A stretch of DNA of 64,000 nt from Chitinophaga sp. E66 (GCA_019285755.1 CP079103.1:2170001-2234000); one strand, 5' to 3'; positions 1 to 10,219 are shown, counted from the stretch's first letter. The notes: a model not told the origin generated them from the letters alone. Made by a program: numbers and translations.

Positions 1-739
1 GTCTGACCGAAGAGGCCCAGTTCCTGATCTTCTTTGCGGTCCGGATCAGCGTAGTACTTGCGGACGCCTACCGTTTCGTCGGAGCAGTACACATAGCCCA
101 ACTTGTTATCTACCGAGATGGCTTCGATTTCTTTCTTACCGCTGTACTTACCGAACTTTCTTACAAGGTCGGCCCTAACCTGGCCCTTCCCGTTGTCCTG
201 GAGGCGGTATTGCCAGAGGTATCCATCCAGTGGGCCATCCTTCCTGCTCACGATCACGAAGATGGCGGAATCCGTGGGGCGTGTATAGAGCGCCACGCCC
301 ATAGGGTCGCCCGGTTGCTCGCCGGCAAAGACAGGAATGCCGCCGTTGTCGACAGGTTGAAGATCGGGGAGGCGGAAGATGCGGATCTTTTTGGTTTCAC
401 GCTCCGTAGCGACCGCGATATCTGTAGGTTTACCTGCCAGCGGCAGGTCATAGGCGATGTCTACGTTATTGGGGCGCTGGAGGCGGCCCGTCTTGCGGAC
501 GATCTTCCCGTTCAGGTCGAAGGCGTAAAGGGCGCCATCGGAATCTTTGTCGGTACCGATGACGAGGCTCTGCATCGTATCCGCCCGGTTGATCCAGATG
601 GCGGGATCGTCTGTGTCGTGGTTAGTCTGTTCCGTTACAACGGCCGGCTTCAAGGCGTTCTCTGCCACGGAGCCAGCCCGCCGTCACATGCGGCAAGCCC
701 AAGTGCCATCACAGTGCTTACTATCTTTATCGTTCTCAT
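1..739 (-). CDS. Beta-propeller phytase, lipoprotein (3' end outside window)
   Basis: Likely a 3-phytase of the beta-propeller (BPP) family, which releases phosphate from phytate using calcium. Read on the minus strand it starts with a signal peptide ending in a lipobox (LAAC, Cys about residue 18), so it is probably anchored in the outer membrane. Family-like blocks follow: DDPAIWI near the start, LPLAGKPTDIAVATE in the middle, and the strong block EAISVDNKLGYVYCSDE then GVRKYYADP near the window edge. One base is missing near 675, just after the lipobox; the frame is then open to base 1. The start lies 17 bases after the stop of the TonB receptor at 757-3565, so the two are almost certainly one operon. 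BPP genes next to TonB receptors are a known arrangement. The C-terminal part, including later active-site residues, is not visible. Confidence 0.9.
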
Positions 740-756
740 TTCCTTGGTTGTATGGT

Positions 757-3565
757 TTACAGATCGAATTTGAATCCGAAGTTATACCGCGGACGGTAGA
801 ATTCAGCCTGCATCTCTCTCCCGGATGCCCTGGTAATAACGTAACGGCTGGTTGGTCAGGTTGTTCGCTTCACCGAAGAAACGCACCTGGCGCGTCAGTT
901 TCACGGAGGCGTTCAGGTCGAGGAAGAACTGTTTGTCATAGAAGCGGTCTTCGAAATCATCTCCGCCCAGCTCATCAAAATACGACGCTGCGTAGTTGCC
1001 GGAAATTCGGGCGGTAAAGATCCTGTTCTCGAATGAAAGGGAGGCATTGAACATATGGGGAGCCGTGCCGGGTAGCGTCACGCCCTCGCGTTTTTCTCCG
1101 TCGCCGTTGTACACGCCGTCGGCTTTGGATTTGGTGAATGTGTAGTTTACATATATCCCGAACCCTTTGGCAAAGCCGGGGAGGAAGTCGAGCTGCCGTT
1201 GTAGGGCTACTTCAAAACCATAGACCTTCACTTTGTTGCCGTTACGCGCCTGGGTGTAGGACCAATTCACACCCGCGGGAACGGGGTTCGCCTGCCCCGG
1301 GAAGTCTGTCGCGAATTGAGCGGTGGTATATTGCTGGTCATTGTAAGTGTAGATAAAATCGTTGATGTTCTTGTAGAAAACACCGCCAGACAAGATACCG
1401 ACGGATTTAAAATACTGCTCCGCCATGAAGTCGAAATTAGTGGCATAAGCGGCCTTCAGTTCGGGATTGCCGGCGCTAATAGCCTCGTCTTCCGGTACAA
1501 TATTTAGGTAAGGCGCATTGTCGTAGTAGTTCGGGCGGGCGATGGACGTAGTTGCGGCCAGGCGCAGCACGAGGTTATCAGTTGCGTTGTACTTGAAGGT
1601 AAGACCGGGAAGCACGTTCAGGTAGTTGTTTTTAACGCTGCGGGTGCCTTTAAGCGTCTCTTCCTCTTCCACGATATTGCCGTCGTATTTCGTGCTGGTA
1701 TGTTCAAAACGCACACCTGCGATAAACGACAGTTTTGTCGTGATGTCCTGGTCCCAGCGCACGTATCCCGCCAGGATGGATTCTTTGGCTTTATAGTTCA
1801 CGGCCAGGAACTCAGATGGGTCGGCTTCCTTCTCGAACTTCGCGGCGTTGCCAAGATCGAGACCACCCAGGAACTCCGGTGAAACGAACCGCCCGGGTAT
1901 ATATTGGTTACCTGGCTGGAAGGGTTGTTTGTTCCAGGAGAACAGGGGCATTTTATCCAGCGTAGCGAAGTCGTCGATGGGCGTGTATTCAAAGAAGTCG
2001 TTCTCGCGTTCTTTGTCTTTGAGGCGGAGCCGTCCGCCGATGCGCATACGCCCTTTCTGACCGGGGACTACACTGAGCGGGAAGCGGAGGTTCAATTTCA
2101 AGCCCAGTTCGCTTTCTTTGGTAAAGTCCTTGTTTTCGGTGAGCTCGCTCAGGCTGAAGTCGCCGTCTGTCACGCCGGAAGCCAGGGCAAGCGGGCGGCG
2201 GGGATTTTTCATGTCTAAGGTAACGGGTACGTCTTCCGCTTCGTATTCGATATATCTTTCGCCGTCTTTTTCTCGCTGGCGGATGACCAGGAGGCGCTCC
2301 AGTTCAGGTCAACCTTCGGACTAAGCAGGTGATCGCCACGGAGGGAGTAGTTTTGTACGCGCTGTGTTTCGAGCCTGCGGTTCTTACCGCGGTCGCTGCC
2401 AATGCCGCCTTTATTCTGGCGGGTGAGCGTGCCGGTGTATCCGGTGATGTTATCATTGGCATCGTACTCTGGTTCAATGTCTTTCACGTTATAGGCGAAG
2501 CGGTTCTCGCGGTCGTCTCTCCAGTTATACATGGCATTGAAGAAGAGCGTGTTGGCGGGGTTGATCTTGAAATCTAACGCGGCAGAAGCACTGCGGCGGA
2601 TGCGCTGCACGAAATACTGCCTGATGCCCAGTTCTTCGATGTACACGTTCCCGAAATCGTCTTTCTTCCAGGTGGGCTCGATATTATCGGAGCCGTAATC
2701 GTTGTTATTGTAGGATGCGCTCAGTATGGCGCCGAGTTTATTATGGAAGAAGCGGTTCCCCAATACGAGGGCGCCGTTGTAAATGGGTTTCTGGCGGATG
2801 GGATTGTAGCCGGAAGACAAGGTGGCGGAAACGCGCGGGCCATTGGGCGCGGCGCGGGTCACCAGGTTCACGGAGCCGCCGATGGCGTCTGCATCCATGT
2901 CTGGCATGAGGGTCTTGTTCAGTTCAATGGTCTGGACCATATCGCTGGGGATGAGGTCCATCTGAACATTTCGGTTGTCGCCCTCGGCCGAGGGGATGCG
3001 GTCGCCGTTGAGCGTCACGGAGTTCAGCTGGGGCGCCAGGCCGCGGATAATGATGTTGCGTGCTTCGCCCTGGTCATTCTGCATGGTAACGCCGGGTATT
3101 CGCTTGATGGCGTCGCCGATGTTGCCGTCCGGGAAGCGGCCAATCTGGTCGGCGCTCACCACGTTGGTCACATTGGGGTTGTTTTTCTGCTGGTTAAGGG
3201 CTTTGGCCTGTCCGCGCAGGCGGTCGCCCACCACGAGTACTTCCTTGCCGGCAATACCGCCGGCTTCCAGGGCGATGGATTGTTCGGCATTGCGGCCGGT
3301 AGCGACTGTCACTTGTTTGGTCAGTTTGCCGTACCCGATATAGGAGATTTCGAGCTGGTAAGTGCCGGCGGGTACATTAAGGAACTCGAAACGTCCCTGC
3401 TGGTCGCTCACGGTATAGTGATTACCCGGGCTGAGGCGGAGGGTAGCCCCGGTAGGGAGAGCCGCTGGTTCTTATCCATAATATGACCGGTCAGCAGGCC
3501 GGTTCCTGTGCGAATGCCCAGATGCTGCAGCAGCAAAGGATCATTACAGACAGCAATTTTTTCAT
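757..3565 (-). CDS. TonB-dependent receptor of the phytase locus
   Basis: Outer-membrane TonB-dependent receptor of about 935 residues. It has a signal peptide (MKKLLSVMILCC... to AFAQ), a carboxypeptidase-regulatory-like domain (about 25-110), a plug with SADQIGRFPDGNIGDAIKRI (about 150), and a barrel ending in the aromatic tail NFGFKFDL. The IGRFPD plug motif is typical of the TIGR01782-like receptor group. The reading frame is broken near 3510, 3435, 2268 and 810, but the protein continues each time in another frame, so the gene is treated as one. It sits between the TPR/HTH regulator gene at 3789-5391 and the phytase at 1-739, all on one strand. It probably imports phytate or its breakdown products; the substrate is inferred from the neighbour only. 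Confidence 0.9.
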
Positions 3566-3624
3566 GGTAGCTTTTTTAGTTTGGTTCGTGTCCGGAAGCA
3601 AGCGGCCGTCTTTTTCCGGTCACC

Positions 3625-3657
3625 CAAAGATGCGGATGAACGTCCCTCTTCGGCAAA
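3625..3657 (-). promoter_or_regulatory. Candidate promoter for TonB receptor-phytase operon
   Basis: On the minus strand TTTG (3654-3657) is followed after 21 bases by CATCTTTG (3625-3632). This fits the Bacteroidota sigma-ABfr pattern (TTTG, 19-21 bases, TAnnTTTG) with one mismatch in the -7 box. It lies 60 bases upstream of the receptor start at 3565. Confidence 0.5.
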
Positions 3658-3676
3658 TTCCGGCCGTAAACAAAAA

Positions 3677-3725
3677 GGCAACAGCGTTAACAAGGGCGTG
3701 AACAATCCGGCAACAGCGTGAACAA
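3677..3725. repeat. Paired 17-bp direct repeat upstream of TonB receptor
   Basis: GGCAACAGCGTTAACAA (3677-3693) recurs as GGCAACAGCGTGAACAA (3709-3725) with one mismatch. A partial third copy, GGCGTGAACAA, lies between them at 3695-3705. The two full copies are 32 bases apart, about three helical turns, and lie just upstream of the candidate promoter at 3625-3657. This is the geometry of an operator for a DNA-binding regulator; the TPR/HTH protein encoded immediately upstream is the obvious candidate. Confidence 0.5.
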
Positions 3726-3788
3726 AAACTTTTCAATGTGTTGGTATTCAATTGAATTGGCCGTAACAAAATGACTGTTAAGGAATTA

Positions 3789-5391
3789 TTACCGTAACAT
3801 GAAGCCCGTGTTAACCTCAGATGGACTGGATGAACGCGGTAAGGTTTTCCCCTGTTGCAACTGGAGTTTTTTCCGTAGCCGGTAGCGCACCACCCGGAGG
3901 CTGTCTTGCGATATCCCCATCAAAACCGCTATATCGGCAGAACTGAGGTTCATTTTCAGGAGGGCCACTAGCCTGAGGTCGCCGGGAGTGAGGGCGTCGC
4001 AATAAGCCCGGATCTTATCGAAGAATGACTGGTGGATCTGCTCGAAGATGCTGCGGAACTCATCCCAATGCTGGTCGTGGTTAAAATTCTGGTGGATGAG
4101 TTGCTGCAATTGTTTGAGCTGCTTTTTCTGATCGCGCCGCTCGTCGCTCACCATATCGGATAGTTTTAACCGGATCTCCTCCAGCAGCTGGTTCTTTTGG
4201 ATGATGTGAAGGGTATGTGCGCCCAGGACCTTCGACCGGGTTTCCAGTTCCTGCTTGAGGTTTTCTTCCTGGAGCTGGAGGAGCTCGGTGCGGGTGCGGA
4301 ACTGTTGCTGTTCCTGCATGCGGAGTAGGGCGGCATTGCGGATGCGGAGCCTTTGGCGGGAGATGACCATTACGCCCAGGGTAACGAGCAGGAGCGCGGC
4401 GATGCCCAGGAATATGGCGGAGTTACGGGTATTGCGCAGCCGGGCGATCTCCAGGTCCTTTTTGCCAGTATCGTACATGGCCTGTATGATAGATAGCTGC
4501 TTGCCGCTTTCGCGGGAATAGATATTGCCGAGGCTTTCGCGGCTGAGCTCCAGGTAATGGAAAGCGCTGTCGTTGCGGCCGAGGAGGTTGAAGGCGCGGG
4601 CCATATCGCGGTAGGCGCTGCTAAGCTGGTATTCCTCCCGCATATCGAGCGCCAGCCGGAGGGCGTTGCGGGTGAAAGCGAGGCTTTCGGCGGAGCGGTT
4701 GGTCTTGCGGAGGATGTCGCCCAGGTTATTATAGATCTCGATGGAGGCGAGGTTATCGTGGTTTTGAGGTTGATGTCCAGCGCGCGCTGGAAGTAATGAA
4801 AGGCGGAATCGTAGCGTTCCAGGTCTTCGTGGATGCTGCCGAGGTTTTCATAGATCTTGGCAATACCGGCCTGGTCTGAAGCGCTGGCGTAGAGCGTGAG
4901 CGCTTTATGCTGGTAAAAGGCGGCGGAGTCGTAGTCCTGCCGTTTTTCGCACAGGTGGCCGATGCGCCCGAGGGTTTGGGCCATGCCGGTGAAGTGACCT
5001 GCCCGGGTGTAGAGGCTGAGGGCCTCGTCGTAATGGCGACGGGCTTCCTGCGGCTGGCGGCTGTAATAATATAAGGTGCCTATGTCGTTGAGGTTTTGGG
5101 CCAGGGCCGTCCATTGCTGCTCTTTGCGGTAAAGCTTCCCCGCCTGGAGGTGGTAGTCGAGCGCCTGGGGTAATACCCGAGGTGGTAACATTCGTCGCCC
5201 ATCCGGCTAAGGAGCCCCGCGGCGGCCACGGGATCTTTGCGCTGCAGGGCCTTTTCCAGGGAATCCTTCAGCGCCGGGAATCCCGGAACGGAATCAGGCG
5301 GCTGCAGGGCAGGGAGGCCGTAGGGCGATTGCGCACGCGCGGCAGGTAGCGTAGCGGCAATGAACAGGAAGAGCAGGAGCACATGTTTCAT
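3789..5391 (-). CDS. Membrane TPR regulator with LuxR-like C-terminal HTH
   Basis: Protein of about 530 residues: signal peptide (MKHVLLLFLFIAATLPAARA), a run of TPR helices (about 30-320), one membrane segment (AIFLGIAALLLVTLGVMVIS), a long charged coiled coil, and a C-terminal helix-turn-helix (SSADIAVLMGISQDSLRVVR) like the LuxR/GerE fold. This architecture is common in Bacteroidota, with sensing repeats outside the inner membrane and DNA binding inside. I start it at MKHVLL because the ten residues before that do not look like protein. Frame breaks occur near 5170 and 4760. It lies directly upstream of the receptor/phytase pair on the same strand, so it probably controls phytate uptake; that role is inference. 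Confidence 0.8.
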
Positions 5392-5486
5392 CCTGCAAAG
5401 GAAATCGACGCATGTTACCACAATGTTAACTCACGGCTAAGGGGAGCCGTTTCCGTTGATTCCTTATCTTCACGCAAATTTGTAAT

Positions 5487-6369
5487 ATGAAATCATGCCT
5501 GTTGGCGCTCCTGTCCGCCTGCATATTCCTGTCGACCCATGCCCAGACATCCCGCAACGAAATCCCCTTCCGGTGCTCCCTTCCGGTCATATCCTCCTTA
5601 AAGCCAGGATTGAAGGCGTGGAAGGGAACTTCATCTTCGATACCGGCGCCGGCCTTACTGTTTTTACCAAAACTTTCTTCGACAAACTAAAAAGCGTAAA
5701 GAAGGAAGACGGCGGTTACACGGGGTTCCGCGCTACAGGCGAACGCCTTGACATTGATCTCTATGAGGTCCGCGATTTCGAATTTGGCCCGCTGAAGAAG
5801 CCGGTAGAAGAAGTGAGTTTCCTGGATGCGAACCTCGGCGGTATCGACGGCATCATCGCCATCAAGCTGTTGGAACATCAACCTTTACAATCGACTTCAC
5901 CAAAAACGTACTCCGTTTCGAGGATAAAAAATCGCTGGAGGGTGTCCGGAAAGTGGCAAAGGTGATCCCCTTGCAGCTGGAGCAGTCGCGTAATAAATCC
6001 CTGACGATCTTCGCGTACTTCATGGTGAACGACAGCCTGCGCCTGCAGTTTTCATTAGACAGCGGCGCAGGCAAAGACCTCTTTCGCATCAATGCCAAAT
6101 ACCTGGACCGCCTGCACGTAAATGTAAAGGACACGGCGAATGTGCGTAAGATCGAGAAGAAGAGCGAGTTCAACGAAAACTTCAAATCCGCCATCTATGT
6201 GACCAAACTACAGAAGCTCTCTCCGGAGGGTGTTGCCGGTATTAAAACGGGCCCTTTCCCGGCGCAGCTGGTGGAGGGATTGATCTATGACGGTATTATG
6301 TGGATCAGCTGGCTGGGCCCGAAATTGACGTTCGACCTGTCCGCTCCGGCATTGCTGGTGCGCCAGTAA
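5487..6369 (+). CDS. Retropepsin-like aspartic protease with two DTG/DSG domains
   Basis: Secreted or periplasmic protein of about 294 residues with a signal peptide (MKSCLLALLSACIFLSTHAQ). It has two aspartyl-protease-like halves: the first carries GNFIFDTGAGLTVF (about residue 50) and the second LQFSLDSGAGKDLF (about 190). Each resembles the hydrophobic-hydrophobic-D-[TS]-G-A motif of the PF13650/PF13975 retropepsin-like families. In classical pepsins two such halves form one active site, so one chain may hold a complete site. Frame breaks lie near 5570 and 5880. The gene is transcribed away from the phytate locus and ends just before a terminator. Substrate unknown. Confidence 0.8.
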
Positions 6370-6389
6370 GTAAATATTACTGCATATGA

Positions 6390-6412
6390 AGCCTGCCACG
6401 TGCAGGCTTTTT
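6390..6412 (+). terminator. Rho-independent terminator after aspartic protease gene
   Basis: A perfect 7-bp stem AGCCTGC/GCAGGCT with a 5-base loop (6390-6408) is followed by a short T run. It lies 20 bases after the stop codon at 6369. The 200 bases after it, up to 6618, show no convincing gene. Confidence 0.85.
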
Positions 6413-6618
6413 GTTTCCATTATGTCAAAGAACTGGGTCTTATACAGGAACCCTTACTTTACCCTTCAGTTTCTATGAATTTAACCTACAGTTCCCCAGA
6501 CCGGAAGTTATCTTGCATTACCTATCATACATTTCAACGTTTAGACTGGTTATTTCGGGCGTGGCGTACTTTCAGCTGGTAGGATATTCTGATATTTTGC
6601 CGGCGAAATATACCCATC

Positions 6619-7991
6619 ATGAGAAAGAATCCCGAGCAGGTAGCAGAAATGCTCGAAGCATCCCGTCAGCATCTGGACGCAGGCGATTACAAAGCCGCAG
6701 CGGAAGGTTTTATGAAATGTTTTCCTGCCAATGCGGAGCAGCAGACCGAGGCGGCACTAGGTTTAGGCATCATTTACGCGATGGAGGGGAGCCCGGAGCA
6801 GGTAGTTGAACGGCTATCGCCTTCAGCAAATACTTCCAATATAGTCTTGGGAAAGCTCGTGCATTTGCTGCTGGGATATGCGCATGGAGCCACGGGTAAC
6901 CTGGCGGAACGAGACGCATGTTACGCAGCTTACACGAAATTGATCGTCCGGCATCCGCAATGGGATGGAGGAGATGAGCGGCTGGAGTATTTCGCGGAAT
7001 ATTTCCTCGATGTGCCGGAAATACTACAAGGATGGGCAACGTTTGCCCGGCAGCAGGACAGTGGCCAGCCGGTTGCCCTCGATCTGCTGAACTGGTGCGG
7101 GTTTGCATTCGCTGTTGTCATGTCGGGGATCTCCGAAGCACGGGAAACTGCATTCCGCTCGTTGGCCGATAACCTGCTGGATACTGTTTTGGAGATAGAC
7201 CCGGGCTATGGCGGCGAAGTGTATTTCAGGAAAGGAGAGTGGCAGATAAATGTCGACAATGACGCGGCATATGAATGGTACCGGAAAGCGATCGCCGACT
7301 TCCCGATCATTACAACTCCCATCAGACACTGGGCCGCTATTTGCTGGGCGATGAAGAATATAGCGCCGCCGTACATCACCTGGAGCGCTGCCGGGAAATC
7401 AATGAAGCGTATGACTGGGAAGACAGCTCTTCCCTTATTTCCATGTTGACGACCGCATATTGGTTGTTGGCGGAGGAAAAGGTGCGGCAGGGTGAGTATC
7501 CAGATGCGGAAGCCTTGTTCCGCAAGTACCGCACTTGAGCACCCGGAGATGTTTATTGGGCCCGCCGCGGGGATCTATGGATCGCTATTGCTGAAGGTTA
7601 TGCCAATAAAGCTTTCCCGACGGATCCCGGCGTATCCCGCGATGCGTTGGCGCTGCAATATGCGGATATCGCGGTGAAGGTTCATCCGTCACCAAAATCG
7701 TACGCGCTCAAAGGTATCCTCCTGAACAACCAGCAACAGCGGGAGGCATCGCTGGAAGTTTTGAAGGCAGGCCTGGCGATGGATGCAGAATATTATTATC
7801 TCCACTATGCCCTGGCCTGTACTTATGCGAAGATGGGCAAGCATACGAAAAAGGAAGCGCTGGCCGCTATCCGCAAATCACTGGAACTGAACCCCGGTTA
7901 CCGGAATAATCTCCGGTATGAATCCGATTTCCTCGTGTTTGAAAAGGATAAGGAATTTTTGGAGATTTTTGCGCGGAAGAAAAAGTCATGA
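6619..7991 (+). CDS. TPR-repeat protein
   Basis: About 457 residues with no signal peptide, so probably cytoplasmic. Helical TPR-type pairs run through most of the chain, for example AEMLEASRQHLDAGDYKAAA near the start, LLGDEEYSAAVHHLERC in the middle, and YALACTYAKMGK and AAIRKSLELNPGYR near the end. The start is the first ATG of the open frame (MRKNPEQVAEM). The frame breaks near 7315 and 7530 and the last part continues to KEFLEIFARKKKS. TPR proteins are scaffolds for protein-protein contacts; no catalytic domain is visible and the partner is unknown. It seems to be a single-gene unit. Confidence 0.75.
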
Positions 7992-8004
7992 TCCAAACCC
8001 GCAA

Positions 8005-8563
8005 TCAGGAAGCTTGTTTGTATTTCGCCAGAGACGAGGCGATAATTTCCAGCAGCGCTTGATTGCTTGTTTTTAAACCGTTGGTATTGATTTGAACAGG
8101 AGAGCCATAGCTTTTAGTATTTGCTTTCAATAGGTTGCGCTTTAATCCGTTCGTTTCTCTTTCAATGTATTTGAGCGGGTCGGTCAATTCGATGATGATG
8201 AAATGCTGCTTAGAGAAAATTGAGGCATGTATCGATCTGATATACACTGGGAAACGTCTGACCAGGGTATCAGGCCAAAATTGAAAATAGTGGTGTTTTC
8301 AATGATGCCTTGCCGTTCATTATCACTCCGGGTTTTGAAGCAGCCACTTTTTTAGAGAAGAAGTAAATGCCAAAGACTCCCATTGCAATTCCGCCATAGG
8401 CGACAATTGACTTAACAATAATACTATTGATTATCGGGTTACTCGTCTGAGGGTTCTTTATAGCCAGCCAAAGGCCAATAAGCAGAAATAATACGCTAAA
8501 AATTAAAAGTTTAACCAACTTGGTTTTACTGAGTGGGATTTCAACCCGGATAGGTTCAGGCAT
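8005..8563 (-). CDS. STM3941-family membrane protein
   Basis: About 185 residues. It starts MPEPIRVEIPLSKTK, has two membrane helices (LLIFSVLFLLIGLWLAI and IAMGVFGIYFF), then a soluble domain with GLIPWSDV and HFIIIELTDP. This order, ending in a PH-like domain, matches the STM3941 family of small bacterial membrane proteins, whose role is unknown. Two frame breaks (near 8300 and 8245) split it into two shorter open frames. It is convergent with the TPR gene ending at 7991 and lies just outside the left edge of the tRNA-Lys island. Confidence 0.75.
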
Positions 8564-8597
8564 AATAGGGATGGTTTAGTAGGAAAGGTACATAAAA

Positions 8598-8624
8598 AAG
8601 AAGTCATCATGTGATGACTTCTTT
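8598..8624. terminator. Strong palindromic terminator at left edge of the island
   Basis: AAGAAGTCATCA, a 2-base loop and TGATGACTTCTT form a near-perfect 12-bp hairpin, flanked by A and T runs, so it could stop transcription in either direction. Read on the minus strand it follows a tRNA-like 3' tail (8628-8655), as a terminator follows a tRNA gene. No intact gene feeds into it from that side. Confidence 0.7.
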
Positions 8625-8627
8625 AGT

Positions 8628-8655
8628 GAACTCACTGGTACAGAACTCGAACTCT
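8628..8655 (-). other. Possible tRNA 3'-end remnant (att-like)
   Basis: On the minus strand this reads GAGTTCGAGTTCTGTACCA, resembling a T-loop (TTCGAGT) followed by an acceptor tail ending in CCA, then spacer and terminator. The rest of a tRNA is absent upstream, and the presumed T-stem does not pair fully. It shares only the 8-base core ACTCGAAC (plus strand) with the intact tRNA-Lys at 12518-12590, so it is not a clean direct repeat of that tRNA. It may be an old attachment-site copy carried by the island; chance similarity is possible. Confidence 0.3.
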
Positions 8656-8785
8656 TTTTGGAAAATTTAAGGTGATAAAAATCGTACGTTATATATATTG
8701 TGGAAAGCGAAATGGAGCGGATTAAGAATAACCCCGATTTACAACATTTGATACAACAATAAGAATAGTAAGTAGGTGTATATGG

Positions 8786-8811
8786 CAAAAGGGTTTCAAA
8801 AAGCCCTTTTG
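8786..8811. promoter_or_regulatory. Inverted repeat upstream of Crp/Fnr gene
   Basis: CAAAAGGG (8786-8793) and CCCTTTTG (8804-8811) are perfect inverted copies 10 bases apart. They lie 15 bases before the -7-like box TAAATTTG (8826-8833) and 50 bases before the Crp/Fnr start. The position suits an operator, perhaps autoregulatory. It could also act as a terminator shielding the gene from upstream transcription. Confidence 0.4.
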
Positions 8812-8825
8812 TATTTACTAAATTG

Positions 8826-8833
8826 TAAATTTG
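8826..8833 (+). promoter_or_regulatory. Candidate -7 box of the Crp/Fnr gene
   Basis: TAAATTTG matches the Bacteroidota -7 consensus TAnnTTTG exactly and lies 28 bases before the start codon at 8861. The nearest TTTG (8808-8811) is only 14 bases upstream, shorter than the usual 19-21, so the -33 box is uncertain. Confidence 0.45.
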
Positions 8834-8860
8834 TAACAGTGTTGTAAACGTAAAGCTGTA

Positions 8861-9459
8861 ATGAAAGAAGTAATTGTACAATCATCGGTTGAACCCTTAA
8901 TAAATTATTTCAATAACCTTATTCCGTTAAACGATGAGGAAACAGAACTCGTTTCTTCATATTTCAAGCCGAGATTATACCGTAAAAGACAATATGTGCT
9001 TCAAGAGGGCGATATTTGTAATCAATTCAATTTTGTAGTTCGTGGTTGTTTACGGATGTACAAAGTGGACGAAAAGGCAATACCCATATTATCCAATTTG
9101 CATCGGAAAATTGGTGGATGATTGATATAGGTAGTTTTCACGGTAGAAATCCGTCAGAATTGAACATAGATGCCTTAGAAGACACAATGGTTTTGCAGAT
9201 AAGTTACGATAATCTCATCGCTCTTTACACACAGGTTGCCAAGTTTGACAGGATTTTTAGAGTGTTAATAGAAAACAGTTATGTTACCCTGCAAAACCGC
9301 TTATTGCAAAACATAAGCTCTACCGCCGAAGACAGGTACAATTCTTTCATTGAGGTTTATCCGCATTTGTCCAATCGTTTACCCCAAACACAAATCGCCT
9401 CATTCTTGGGTATCACGCCGGAGTTTCTTAGCAGGTTGAGAAACCGCCGTGTAAAATAA
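8861..9459 (+). CDS. Crp/Fnr-family transcriptional regulator
   Basis: About 199 residues: an N-terminal cyclic-nucleotide-binding-like jelly roll (RKRQYVLQEGDICNQFNFVV, then HIIQFASENWW), a long dimer helix, and a C-terminal helix-turn-helix (LPQTQIASFLGITPEFLSRL). This is the usual size for Bacteroidota Crp/Fnr proteins. There are no cysteines arranged for an iron-sulfur cluster, so it is not a true Fnr oxygen sensor. One frame break lies near 9085. Regulators of this type often sit beside an oxidoreductase they control, and here the NADP-dependent reductase follows on the same strand 112 bases downstream with its own promoter. Confidence 0.85.
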
Positions 9460-9500
9460 AAGTCTTAAACTACATTAATACTATTTCTTGACATAGTTCA

Positions 9501-9532
9501 TTGGAGCGAAGCCATGCTTTGATGCAACTTTG
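9501..9532 (+). promoter_or_regulatory. Candidate promoter for the F420-type reductase
   Basis: TTGG (9501-9504), 20 bases, then CAACTTTG (9525-9532) approximates TTTG-N19-21-TAnnTTTG. The -7 box lies inside TGCAACTTTGCA (9524-9535), an almost perfect palindrome that could also be a regulator site. The start codon of the reductase is 40 bases downstream. Confidence 0.4.
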
Positions 9533-9571
9533 CATTATCAATTTTATTGTTTAATTCTAAAAAGAAATAGT

Positions 9572-10219
9572 ATGTCCATAACATCAAAAGTAGCCGTAAT
9601 CGGCTTGGGAAACATCGGTAAAACAGTTGCTAAAAACCTTGTAAAAGGAAACAGACCCGTTATCATTGCAAGTAGGAAATTGAAGACGCCAAAGCATTGG
9701 CTAATCAATTAGGTGACCTTGCGACGTCCGCAGAAACAGCAGAAGCCATTAAGGAAGCCGACATTATCGTATTGTCAGTTTGGTTCAACACGATCAAAGA
9801 ACTTTTTGAACAATACGCAGACGAATTTCAAGGCAAAATCATTATTGACCCATCCAACCCCATTGCACCGGACGAAAACGGAGGCTTCAAAAAAATCATA
9901 GGTGAAAGAGAAAGTGCCGGAAAGCTGAATGCAGAGATACTTCCAAAGGGTGCAAAACTTGCCAAAGCCCTTGGTACACTGGGGCTGTTTCATTGGCGGA
10001 TACAGCTTTTCAAACACCGGAAAAATCGGTACTGTTTTATGCAACGGATGACAACACAATCGACAAATCCGTTGAGCAACTTATCGCAGACAGTGGTTTT
10101 GATGCCGTGAAAGTTGGGGCTTAGACCAGTCCATCCGTATAGAGGTTTTCGGTGACTTGCATGAATTTGGTGCTATCGGCAAGCCTGTAACTGTGGTGGA
10201 AGCAAAAGCCAAATTGTAA
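9572..10219 (+). CDS. NADPH-dependent F420 reductase-like oxidoreductase
   Basis: About 215 residues. The N-terminus has a Rossmann dinucleotide site (VAVIGLGNIGKTVAKNL), followed by ADIIVLSVWFNTIKELF and IIIDPSNPIAPDENG. This is the NADP oxidoreductase, coenzyme-F420-dependent family (PF03807). In bacteria that do not make F420 these proteins act on other substrates, so the reaction is unknown. Frame breaks lie near 9679, 9990 and 10118; the C-terminus continues through SIRIEVFGDLHEFGAIGKPV to a TAA at 10219. It is followed closely by a secreted protein gene and probably belongs to the Crp/Fnr-controlled cargo of the island. Confidence 0.8.

Noticed and set aside
2743..3486. A 247-codon plus-strand frame opposite the phytase-locus TonB receptor
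   Set aside because: It is antisense to the plug domain, rich in Gly/Ala/His and without any family feature.
8628..8655. A functional tRNA gene
   Set aside because: Only a T-loop-like stretch and CCA are present; no D-arm, anticodon arm or acceptor pairing can be found upstream.
8576..8881. Minus-strand 101-codon frame over the island edge
   Set aside because: It runs through the terminator, the tRNA-like tail and the Crp/Fnr promoter, and has no conserved features.
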